This document shows positions 11,442 through 21,838 of a stretch of DNA of 64,000 bases, one piece after another; the stretch's first letter is position 1, and each line of letters starts with the position of its first letter. Under the pieces are notes generated by a model, which saw only the letters and a list, made by a program, of their open reading frames with translations, had not been told where the DNA came from and did not search any database. The stretch lies in contig OZ022256.1 in the NCBI GenBank assembly GCA_963978905.1, positions 21,763,743-21,827,742 on the forward strand, written 5' to 3'. This DNA is from Trichostrongylus colubriformis. Lineage: Eukaryota; Nematoda; Chromadorea; Rhabditida; Trichostrongylidae. A program made the position numbers and the translations under genes.

Positions 11442-12550
11442 CTATTTGGCCATAGAAACGCTTAGTGAGCTATTAAGTATATTACTCACTAACTTGGAGA
11501 TTTTCCGTGTATTGTCAGTAAGTCCAAACTTGTAGCTAATGAACTTATTTTTCATAATGCACTTCATGATATGGGAGGTTATGAATTCCAAATTGTATCC
11601 ATTGTCTATCAAGACTGCTACCATACTCCTTATCTTGATGGTATATGTATCAAATGAAGTACATGTGTTGGCTATCCGTAGTGCTTCTGTGTATATAACA
11701 GCCCCTTTATTTTTTATGGATATGTTACTTTCACTATGTGGAAATCTGTTGACTTTGAAATTGAAGCCATCAGTTTTGTTATATAGCCACGTATGAATTC
11801 TACCATTGCTAACTACTAATGTTAAGTCTAGATAGTTGGTATAATACTCGGAAGTGTGAGTGCTTTTTAGTTCCAGTTTGTTATCATAAACAGTTCTAAG
11901 AATTCTTTCTATTTCTAATTCATCAAGATTGTGAATAAGAAGTAAATCATCCATATATCTGAATGGTATGAATGTTTTTTCAGTCTGTGATTTTATGGTC
12001 TTAGCGTAATTAAATTCCAAAACTGACAAAGTAAGATCAGCTAATAACGGACTGAAATTACCACCCTGTGGTACCCCTTCTTTTTGCTTGAAAATATTGT
12101 TTCCGAAAAGACAGTAACTGTTATTTAACAGATAGTCAGTTAAATAGAGTAAATCTTCTTTTTTGTAGTATCTATATTTATTTCGTTGTTCTCTGCCTTC
12201 ACTGTAAAAAACATTGAAACCATTAGTAGCAATGAAGGCTTTGTTAGAATTTTTGAAACATATATTTAACAGCATTTTCATACTTTGCATTATATGGTTA
12301 TGCTTCAAGTTAGTAAACATATCCGTAAAGTCTGCTGTATAAACTTTAATATTTTCACATCTAATGTTACTGAGATCTTGGCTAATATTAACATTAACTA
12401 TGGACCAGTAAGTTTTAATGGTCCTACTCCGATCTTCCGTTGCTTTTGTATAGTTTTTGAAATGATTTTTTATATAAGTAAAAATGACATGTAATTCTTT
12501 AGCTAACGGTTTAATGCTACTGTTATGCGCTCCTGTGATGAAGCCTGGAG
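11442..12550 (-). CDS. Reverse transcriptase ORF, unclassified or Penelope-like
   Basis: The ATG-started frame is 292 codons from 12320, but the same frame stays open upstream to about 12550. That extension includes GAHNSSIKPLAKELH and the motif A block ADFTDMFTNL, so the true protein is longer and its start is not visible. GVPQGGNFSPLLADL (residues 82-96) is RT motif B and RYMDDLLLI (121-129) is the catalytic YxDD motif; NYLDLTL follows (162-168). No integrase, RNase H, protease or GIY-YIG domain adjoins. Motif style resembles RT ORFs in many invertebrate genomes related to Penelope-like elements, but I cannot fix the clade. The frame has no stop, so the copy may be young. Coding and flanks are much more AT-rich than neighbouring DNA. 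Confidence 0.75.
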
Positions 12551-13947
12551 AACACTGTTACCAACAGCCGACACGATAGTATATAAACATCTTCAGGCGC
12601 TCATTTTCGTATTTCATGTTCATTGCCAGTTCTGATGAAATACCCGGGATCACTGATAGTCCAGATGTGATAGTGCAACGCGGCAGTCGCTTTTCGCTCC
12701 CATCCCAGCGATCACATCGCCAAGTATGAGTGCAGCATTTGCTAATGTCTTATCGTTTTGCTTCTTCATCTATTATAGGTTCAGCTGCTCAACGCATCAA
12801 AAGTTTTCGATGAGGAATGAAAGTTTAGCAACGAATCTTGATCTTTCGAACAGTACCTGCTAAATACAGACCTAAACATGAGCTTATACTGCGCTTACAT
12901 TGCCTTCTGCTTCCTTCTCTGTGAAGATTCAGAGGCTCAGTGACGAGGCACTGATTTGGAACGCAGAGCACCTTTTAAAAGGATTTAGGTCACGATCGTC
13001 GAGGCCGGACTTCCACTAGTGGTGGATACTGTGACAGCTGGGATGCGAGCAGTTCTGGGGGTACTAATTGTAGAAATTAATATTGGAGGCAAGCGGTACC
13101 TGAGCCACGGAGCTCTGCGGGGCCATAATGAGAATGGGCAGAGGGCTTTAACAGGTTGCTAAACATTATGGAACGGGATCTCCTCGTTCGGCGTTCTTTC
13201 ACCTGCTGACCTCGAAGTTTTCAAAGCAATGAGTGAAATCCCATATTTCCAATTTCCGAGGACTGAAACAATCGGCTCAAAAGAGTTACTGCTCTTTAAG
13301 CTCAACACTCAAACCCCTTGTTTACCTTTGTTAGGGCAGGAATATTTCTTTGTGAAAGGTCTAAAAGCTCAATGATGAGCTACTGATTTGTAACGCAGGG
13401 AACCGTTGCATGGTAGTCGCGACCGTCGAGACCAAAAGATTCATGTATTATGCTCATAGTACATTTAGGCTAGGAAATAACCACTGTTTCGATTTTGAGC
13501 ATATTCGAATGGCCAAATCAGCGGCAATCATTACCGGCGTCGAAACCATATTTGAATGGCCAAATCAGCGACAATCGTACCGGCGTCGAAACCAAAGATT
13601 ATATTTGCGATAGCGGCCTCGAACAACCACTGTAAGGCAATTTTTTACCAAGTTGATGAGTTGAATGTAGCACTCATTCGGCGCTAAAGTGCATAAGCAT
13701 CAGGAGGATAGCCACATTTGTGATTGGGGGCACAAATAACCTTCATCGGCACAATGGTAGGATTTTGGTTGCAATAGTTTGACGTCATCCATTCTTGGCA
13801 ATAAAAAGCGTGATCTTATCTCCCGATAGTTTATTCCCGTCTGTCATGAGAACTTGAAAACTCCAATAATATGACCAAGCTGAATGGCACAAATATTATA
13901 AACTAAAATTGCATTTTATACAGAAAAAGGTAGGAATCAATCATATG
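12551..13947. repeat. Diverged local duplications, no gene seen
   Basis: Bases 12920-13020 and 13350-13440 share an order of blocks: AGGCTCAGTGACGAGGCACTGATTTG versus AAGCTCAATGATGAGCTACTGATTTG, each followed by AACGCAG and a GTCGAG segment. A close-set duplication of about 50 bp at 13509-13590 repeats TGGCCAAATCAGCG and CCGGCGTCGAAACC. No protein-coding signature was found. Confidence 0.5.
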
Positions 13948-16900
13948 TTAACTCGCTATAGTTTCCCCTCGCTTTAAAAATTTTGCTGCTCTTGTGACGG
14001 ACTGGCGGCCTTTAAAGTAGTAGAAGTCGTTGTCCCGGCTCACTACTGCGATGGGCACATTGGCTTCTTCCCTTAGCACACCGGTGATGAAGACATCTTC
14101 AATCTGAAGAGAGGCGTGTTGAAATTGGAATAATTTGAAAAGAAGGCTGCGAATCCATGGAATGGAAGGTTACCCAGAAAAAACGTTGCGAATGAGCAAC
14201 ACTGATTATCCGTTCCACGGCTGTAAGAGGGGCCACATAGCACCATGCCAAACAGTATGGAGGGTACATCGGCTTGTACCACTCTTCCATTGTTGCAAAC
14301 CTGAACATACGACATGCGATCATTTCCTTTTCTTGCATCGAGACCGTGAACGCCACAGTTTCACTCCATGAATGCCATGAGTAACGGGATAGACACTAGA
14401 AGTGGTAATTTTGGTATTCAGGAGTAGGAAAGTGTGCAGTGTAAATGAACGCGCAGTGCTGAAGGAGGTGTAGCCGCTGATGAAGCGGGATTCACTGGGG
14501 CGGGGCAGTGGTCGTTTTTGTCGTGGCCATGGTCCCACCTCCTGCAACCTGAGGGCGCGAAGACATGTCTGGAAGCGAACTAGTGGTGGAAGGGGTCCTG
14601 TTGGTCAAACTTTCTTTTCTTTCTCCACTGGGACATTGCTAGCAATGTTTTCATATTCAGAAATCGATCGCATTATTCCTCCTAAAGACAGTCTCCTAAC
14701 ATTGCCCTGCGGTTGGCGCATTCGGGAAACATCAGCCCTGCACACGCTCACAGTTGGTATTGTGAAAGTTGAGAAAATCGCCCGTAAACTGTTTTCGCAG
14801 TTTTCTCGTTTCTCGCCACTAAACAATTAATTATTGTTTCTTATCGAATGTTTATGTATATTCGCTCGTCGGAATCGTCAGTCAGTTCATCGAGCTCTAC
14901 AGGATGGTGCTACAAATTCTTGATTCAGATTGGGTACTAGATCATTTTATACTTCTGGAAAGTTGGAAGGAAAACTTCTTTGAAATCTGATGGGCTGGCG
15001 ATAAATTTTTTTTCAGAATCCTTCTATCAATAAGCTCGAAGATGTGTAGAAATTTGAAATTCCTGTCATTCAAGGTGAGTCGCCGTTTCTTGGTGCGGTC
15101 CTGAATAGCGTCTGTTTCGACATTCGACAGAAAAACCAGCTCTCAACTCATTTTTGGAAGCAGATTCCTCCATGTGGAAAAGCCATTTCTTAGGAAAAAT
15201 GCTTCGAATGATGTATAAACTCTCCGAGGTGATCACTTCCTTAGTATCGTCGTTTTCGCTATTCTCATGGCTTTCAATCGACGTCTCAAGTTCTTGTCGG
15301 CAGCGTGCGATCGGCGTGCACGCTTTGACGGCACCGCCCCATTAACGTGCACGGGCGTGGGAAAGTTCTCGTCGCATGCGATGGCGCCATCGATCATGAC
15401 CGCTTTTCCACTATCAAGCACGTGGATCGCACGCTTCTGACAAAAGCTTGAGACGCCGATCAAAGCCATGAGAAGATAGAAAAAATTGATTGAATTGACG
15501 CGAATATTTCTAGATTATTACACATATACAATTTAAGATTAATTTGTCACCTCGGAAAGCTTTATGTATCACTCGATAATGTTTTTTCTAGAAAAGCATT
15601 GGTGTATGCTCCACTGAAGAATCTGTCTCCCGAAAATGAGTTAGGAGGTGGGTCTTTGACCGAGCATACACGGAGGCGAGAAACTCAAAGAAAATTTCCT
15701 TCAATCTTTCCAGGATGTGAAAAAAGGCCTACTGCAGAGTTCAAGAATACGAAGGAATAGCCACCCATGAATTGTCCGAAAACTCCGTCAGGTTTGTACA
15801 CCATTCCCCTATTGTTTTTTCTCCATCTACTGTTTTTTTCCAAGTTGTTCTTTCTGATGGAAAAAGGGTTCAGCTATGAAGTCCAGAACGGCTGTCGGCA
15901 CTATTGCACTGGGGACAGACTTAAGTTTTCAGAAAGAGCCTCTATGGAGGAGGTGTCATGGTGCATGGTGTGGGATCAAATAGCCATCTGATTTTTTTGT
16001 TTCGTTCTTGAAAGAATGAAGTCTCTAAGTGAAAGATGTAGCCAGTGTGGACGCGCATTCCCCCATCAAGATCGAATTGTAGCTGGAAAACACGGAAAAA
16101 TTTTCTCTCCATTTGTTTTGAAAATGTCGCTTTTCCTATTCTGCAAAATTATACAGCCACATCGGATTTTGTCGTCGCTTCTGACCTCCACTTGCTGAAG
16201 CTGTGTCGTTGCTGTTGGCTTATCATTTTCAGGTAATGACAAGAAGAAAACTGCTATTTGACCTAAAGAAAGATTAATTCACCTCAAAATAAGGCCTGCA
16301 GACGTCCAAGTATCAGATCGCGCGAAAATGGAGACGGCTTTGCGCACTCCTCGATAATTTCCACTAGGATTCTGCAGGGTATGAAACGAAAAGAAGTACT
16401 GAAGGTCCTGCCACGCCTTTAGATGCCTCTTCCTCGATCATCCGCTGATCACTGACAGTGCCTGGCTTTCCAATAGAAAACAGTATACTGTAGTTGTACT
16501 GAAAACGTCAAATGACCAAAAGTTCGAAACACATGTCAAAGCTAAAGTTAATTAAACCTGTTTTTTCAATTGATAATCGTTATACGTGTAGCGCCAGAAG
16601 CTTCGCGATAGTGCATCTTCTGCTCTTACATGGACAACTACCACAAAATCTACATCACTGCATAACGAAGCATTGGATACAATAGTGAAGTTAATTGGAG
16701 CCAGTCGCTGGAATCAGTTTTTATTGCGGCAGCTAATTTCAATACATTTGTCGCTCAGTGAGGTGAGGTGATTTTCCAAAACTTTTATAGTTCGCCAGGA
16801 CAATACTCACGGAATCGAGAAAAGGTTTTTTCATGTATAGCTGCCTCATTTGTAGGTTTATACTTTCTACGTCGTGCTTGCCGTAGGGCTGCCCGTAAAA

Positions 16901-18875
16901 GCTCTTACTATCGTAGTGAAGTTGATCGGAGAAGGTTGCTAAAACTAGATTTTTATATTTCCAGTATTTCGTCACTCAGCTGAAAGAGGTAGTTTCACTT
17001 TTTAGGAAGCCTGTAGGAAGTTTTACGAAATTGCGGAAGGATAACAAGCAGAACTCACGGAGTTGAGAAAAGGCTTTCCCGTGTACAGCTGCCTCAATTG
17101 TAGTTTTATGCTTTCCCTGTCTTACTGCCTGAAAGGCAGCACCTTGATTTACGTTGTTCAGCATCCGCTTCAAGGGATAGAATCTATTACATTTTTAGCA
17201 ATATCTTTCGCCGAATACTTAAGTGCAAAAGTGAACGAAAAATTTTCGCAGAACGTGCTTCCTTGATATTCCTTCTTCATTTATTGGGTCAACCATTCCA
17301 TGTCTCTCGTATTTGATTGCATGGACTGAAAGGTGTTATACCGGGGTGAAAAAAGTCATTTCTCTCTCTACTTCAACATTGGAATCGTCACACTCCGTTG
17401 AACTCTGACGTAATAGTCTTCTGTCCGACTTGAGTCCTAAGTCTGCGCCAAGCCACTACGATGGAACGTTAGTTCTCGGAGTTATGCTCGTACTCCTCGC
17501 CCTCGTACACATCCTTCTATGCTCTGCCTTCAATGGTAATTGAGTGACGAAGTCGGATGATGCACTCAGGCTTCCTTTTGTTCAGGTGCACGACGCCCTT
17601 TGTTTTTCGAATAGATGAGCGAGGGGCCACCTTTGCCTTCTGCACTGGCAGGTTTGGTTCATGCTCAGTGATATCGCCTATGAAAGCACCGTTACGAGAT
17701 GTCAGTCTTTGGTCTGATTTTTAGCAACAAGGGCGACAACTTACAGAAAGCTGTACCGCTCGGCCCAAGAATCTGCATGGCTACATACATTGAACCGCCG
17801 CTTGCTCCTGCTCATGGAGGATGTGATGAGCACACTGTTTCTCCCTTCTTGGCTTCCCGTGCAGCTTGCAGTGCTCATATGGGATAACTGTAGCGAAGAG
17901 AAAAGGGTACCACCATTCATCTGTTAGATAATTTCAAGGACAACGGAAAAGGAACTGACGCGCGAAGGAGGTGTATTTTGTTGTAGAAAAGTTTTTACAA
18001 TATTTTTAGGTTTTTTTCTGTTTCGAATGTGTCTCTAAAATCATAAGAAATGTTTATACTTATTCAAAAAGGATAAACCAAGAGTATCCATGGATCATGG
18101 TTCTCATCGCAGTCTCAGGATTAGGTACAATTACTCAAGGGAAAAAGGAAAAGGAACGTTGGTGAGAAATGTGAGAAGAAAGGAAAGGTGGTTCGTGAGA
18201 AGAAAGGAAAGTTTGGAAGGGTGGAGGTGGTGTAGTGACAGGTGGCGCACACCCCACTCTCATGGCGCGGTCAAATCCCGCATCAACGCCCGCCTAGGGC
18301 AACCAAGCCTTACATCCCTCTGGAGTCGGAAAATTGATACCAGACTCGTCTGGGAGGATAAAAGCACTGACTTGTACATCGGCTGGCCACCGCAAGTCAT
18401 TGTATAGGCCACATCACATTCACCAGCCATCACGATTCTGAATGGAACTAGAATGTGCGGCGCATCCCAGGAAGGGATTGATTAACGCCAAAAAACTTTA
18501 TCCTCTAAGCTAACTTTTATCCTCAACAAATTGCTCGATGGCATTAGGCATCCCGTATGTGTGCAGTACCCAAGTGAGTTTCTTAGAACTTCTAGAAAAC
18601 ATGGAGGAAAATGTCGCAAAAATTATCCTACAGTCTTATGATTGACTCCGATATACTTTTCTCTAATTCTAATTCCTCAAATCATATGACCTCTTTATTC
18701 TTTGACTTTGGGCGATGGAATATCTTCTGAGCAAGTTTCTACTCACACTGTATATAAGAGGGCTGGCTTCATAGATGATCCATGCCAAGACCAGAACAAC
18801 TAGCAATGCGAAGTATAGCCGCAGCCGTTTAGAAAACGTGTACCGCATGAGGTTGCTTCCTGGATGATTACCCAT
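13948..18875 (-). CDS. GT31-type beta-1,3-galactosyltransferase gene, spliced, partial model
   Basis: A likely Golgi type II glycosyltransferase. Exon 1 (18747-18875, 43 codons) encodes a short basic cytoplasmic tail and a hydrophobic anchor (LYFALLVVLVLAWIIY), and ends at donor GTGAGT. Exon 2 (16811-16888) reads in phase and ends KKPFLDS. Exon 3 (16558-16707, 50 codons) contains DFVVVVHVRAE. Exon 4 (about 16417-16498) contains ILFSIGKPG followed by MIEEEA, the usual start of the GT31 fold. The penultimate exon (14174-14300) has MYPPYCLAWCYV, the GT31 YPPYC motif. After a 70-bp intron the last exon (13948-14103, 51 codons) opens IEDVFITGVLREEANVP, the EDVFITG acceptor-site motif, and ends in TAA. 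Exons 1-4 chain in phase, as do the last two. I could not find the exon with the DxD metal site between 14.3 and 16.4 kb. The gene may be incomplete, diverged or a pseudogene. Confidence 0.7.
15260..15476. repeat. Foldback repeat within an intron
   Basis: About 60 bases (15260-15320) recur in inverted form at about 15417-15476. Shared blocks are TTCTCATGGCTTT, CGACGTCTCAAG versus CGGCGTCTCAAG, and AGCGTGCGATC. The spacer of about 96 bp is GC- and CpG-rich compared with its surroundings. It lies inside the GT31-like gene and is probably a small foldback or MITE. Confidence 0.6.
16811..17128 (-). other. Tandemly duplicated exon of the GT31-like gene
   Basis: Two copies of a short exon lie about 250 bp apart. 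The downstream copy (16811-16888) encodes ESINLQMRQLY and then KKPFLDS, with donor GTGAGT. The upstream copy (17059-17128) encodes ESIKLQLRQLY and then GKPFLNS, with the same donor. The similarity continues into neighbouring bases. The upstream copy carries an in-frame TAA if its nearest 3' splice site (CTTTCAG) is used, so it is either decayed or spliced at an inner AG. Mutually exclusive use of the two is possible but not shown. Confidence 0.6.
17140..18221. other. Intron 1 region of the GT31-like gene
   Basis: No domain was recognised. A minus-strand frame open through about 17510-17700 (containing GDITEHEPNLP) has no family match and no clear splice partners. Part of this stretch could be an unrecognised exon. 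Confidence 0.35.
18222..18515 (+). repeat. tRNA-derived SINE copy, well preserved
   Basis: It begins GGTGGTGTAGTGACAGGTGG (A-box-like). The B-box-like CGGTCAAATCCCG follows after about 40 nt. The body carries AGCACTGACTTGTACATCGG and GCCACATCACATTCACCAGC, and the copy ends AACGCCAAAAAACTTTATCC. It sits in antisense orientation within intron 1 of the GT31-like gene. Confidence 0.7.
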
Positions 18876-18879
18876 CCTT

Positions 18880-21324
18880 GTAAGTGTGCGTCGTAAAGTG
18901 TTGTAGCCTCCAACAAATTCTGCAAAGATCCGTTCCGTTCACTTGCTCAATTCAGAGAAAATGTGAAGCAAATAGATCGGATCTGAAATCCAGCTACTGC
19001 CTCACTAGAGACGACTGCCTACTACTCTGCCATTAGTGCATCTTCTCAAGAGAAAGTACCCAGCTATCACCTCCACTTATGTCTCGCAGCCCTTTTGCCA
19101 GTCAAGGTAAGTACAGCAAAGATACTGGTCACCGATAGTGCTGCTTTGTCTGACCACTCACTTGATAAGGCACCCAAACTGATTATAGTTTGTGGAAGCC
19201 ATGAGCGTTCAACCAGTTGCCAGTTGTCATGGGGGTACCACGAGAGAGCTTTCACCTATCGCATGCCTATTTTGATCCACTTCAAACCTTGAGAACATCA
19301 TTCTCTCCAGTGAACTTCGACCCATCTGTGGGAGGGTGGACAAAAAGGTTCGTGTCTCCGGATCTTAAACGAATAGAGTAGCGGGACACTGTATGTAAGA
19401 GGCGGCATTGCGAGACTCTGTGTGTAATAGGTGGCATTTTCAGTGACTAGGGCAGAAATAGCAGATGCTCTGCCAATTAGATATGAACACATTCACTTCA
19501 GTAGACGTCAAACCACCTGTGGGTGTTAGATCACATTTGTAAGAAACGTGTCGAATATGGGGTTTTTAAGTTAAGCCGGTTACTGCTGCAACTAAGCGAG
19601 ACCACCTCATATAGATTGTGAGAAAATTCGCATGGCATGCTCACGTTCTCTGGTATTAAATGGCTGATAGAGTTCAAAAGCAGCGAAACCACAAGAAATT
19701 TTTTGAAAGCACCAGCCTAATGCAGACTATCTGCAGCACAGAAAATGTTGATCAGAATTGTTGTAACTGAGGTTTTTGGTAATATTTAGAGGTAGCAAGG
19801 GTGAATAGAGAAGGGGTTCATAAAAAGCACGTGTAGGTTTGGTGCTTTCCGAGTGTGCCACCTGCAGGGCATTGTTAGGAGGTTGAAGTCATCAGAAGCG
19901 ATAATGTGATAGATTGTTGTATAGGAAAATTAGCTTGTTTGAAGTATTATCACTTCCTGTGTCGTCTCTCATAGGAAATGAACTCATTTGGATCCATGTT
20001 TTCTTCAAAGGATGACCGTAAGCTTGTAGAGTGTAGCAAGTCTCCGTACTCACTTTCGCTGCTCAAGTGTATAAGCAGAATAAGTCATTGCTTTGCGAAA
20101 TATGTAAACTTGTCGTTAACTTTCAAATCAAAGTGAGCTGTGAATATGGTTTCACCAGAGCCAGACCTCCGTGAAGAACTCTTCGTCTGGAAGTCACATT
20201 TTGCTTGGAAAGTGGGATCTTGTTTTGGTTGGAGTGGGTCGTATTTTGATATTCTCCTTCATAAATCACCGACACCCACACTGAGCGGGGCGGGAAGGGG
20301 TCAAAATTTTCAGAAATTCCCCTCAACGCCATCAGGCTCGCTCAACACCCTGGTCTGTTTGCAATAATGCCTACTACATATACGGCTAGGTCGCGCTGCT
20401 CTGCAGGACGAACATCGCGACAAGGTGGAGGTGAGGCTGCTCCTGAGAGATCACCTGCCGTAAATTTTACTTATGCCAGCCTTCTTTACTAATTAATGTG
20501 CACCTCTTCCAGAGAAGGTGCTATCGCATCTTAGATCATGTAGATGGAAATGCAAGCCTTAGCTGTGATGCCAAATACTAAGCAAAAGAAAACATTTTCT
20601 CGCAATTTTTCATGAGATGTCATGCTCAAACGTAATCACTGAAAAGAAGAGCAGCTGTCTTGTTACTTTGCCATGCCTTGAATAAGTTTATTAGCCATAC
20701 AAAATGTGTCAAACTTCTTGTCCTTCCCATACATAGACATGATTTCGTCAGTGAATGGTTTTGGTCACAGCATGTGAAAAAATCTTCCGACACCTAACAC
20801 TTGAAATAAAAAAATTTTTGTTCATTTTATGTTTTGCTATGTGTACTATACCTACTAATTTTGGTGAGAAACAGAATGATGAAGTTTCTGCGCACGATTC
20901 ATCCGAGGAATTGTAGGCATTACACTCGCTACTCTTAAGAATATGGTGATTGTTGTGTTCTGGTGCTCTAGAGTGAAGGTGGACTACAATCAGACTGCCT
21001 CAGACTGTACTGCAATCATCGCCAGAAAGGGTAACATAGGGGCCGGCAGCGGGCGTACCATGTAGAAAGTATTAGAATATTCTCAAGATGAGCGAGTGTA
21101 ATGCAGGTTCGCACTAACGAAGTCAGTTTCTTCCACCTCGAATGATGGTTGCTTTCATGGTTAGGAGCACTGGACGTCATTACCAAGTTGGAAAATGTAG
21201 TTGATCGATATGTATACCCAATCCCTGAATTTTATGCTAGCTTCACACTGTACTGCGATCATCTAGAAAGGGTAACATAGGGGCCGGCAGCGGGTCTCTA
21301 TGTAAAAAAAATTAAAATAAAGAT
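18880..21324. other. No recognisable gene; one direct repeat pair
   Basis: Bases about 21005-21070 and 21248-21315 repeat the block GAAAGGGTAACATAGG-GGCCGGCAGCGGG, preceded by CTGTACTGC and ATCATC, in direct orientation about 240 bp apart. Otherwise only short frames without family signatures were seen. A plus-strand frame at 20140-20367 belongs to repeat-like sequence. Confidence 0.45.
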
Positions 21325-21328
21325 TTGA

Positions 21329-21834
21329 AGACAGTGTTAGGGGTAATGTGAGTGATGAGGAATCGCTAAAAGGAGTCATTCACTTAAAAATAGGGGTCCA
21401 GGAAGCCTATCTGCGGCGAAATCCCCCGCGAAAAGCGCGCCTCTGAGTTGCGGCAGAGGCGGCCTGTTTAGCTCCAGCCGCCCTTCCTAGCTCGGTCCGC
21501 CTCCTAGCGATTGACTGGCTGGGCTGGGAATGGAAGGTATCGCGGTCGGCTCTCTCAGTTTTAGCTTGAAGCTCACTACAGAAAAGGGATGCTCTCTCAT
21601 GTCCGAACATCCCTTTGCGTTTATGACATGGCAACAGGTCAATGGAATACTCGTCCGGACTGCCCGCATCTTCACGGGAAGGCTCCACTCCGAGAATCAA
21701 CGGTGGGGAGGGGTCCTATTTCTCGGGTCTTCGGCCATTTCCATCCGTTTTTTCTTCACTGTACTATTACTAGGCCTCTCGACTTTATTCACTGCTTTTT
21801 TCACTCTTCGTCCAAATTTCCCTCAACACCGCCT
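21329..21834. mobile_element. TTAA-type MITE, copy A
   Basis: This 506-bp element is flanked by TTGA (21325-21328 and 21835-21838). Its ends are AGACAGTGTTAGGGG and CCTCAACACCGCCT, imperfect inverted repeats. The body matches the copies at 31167-31675 and 55815-56353. The small frames it contains (21407-21843) are non-coding repeat sequence, since the inverted copies carry equivalent frames. The 4-bp TTNA duplication resembles piggyBac-type insertion, but the superfamily is an inference. Confidence 0.8.
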
Positions 21835-21838
21835 TTGA

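Noticed and set aside
19440..19500. Possible tRNA-like fold near GCAGATGCTCTGCC
   Set aside because: There is a local inverted match only. No B box or acceptor stem was found.
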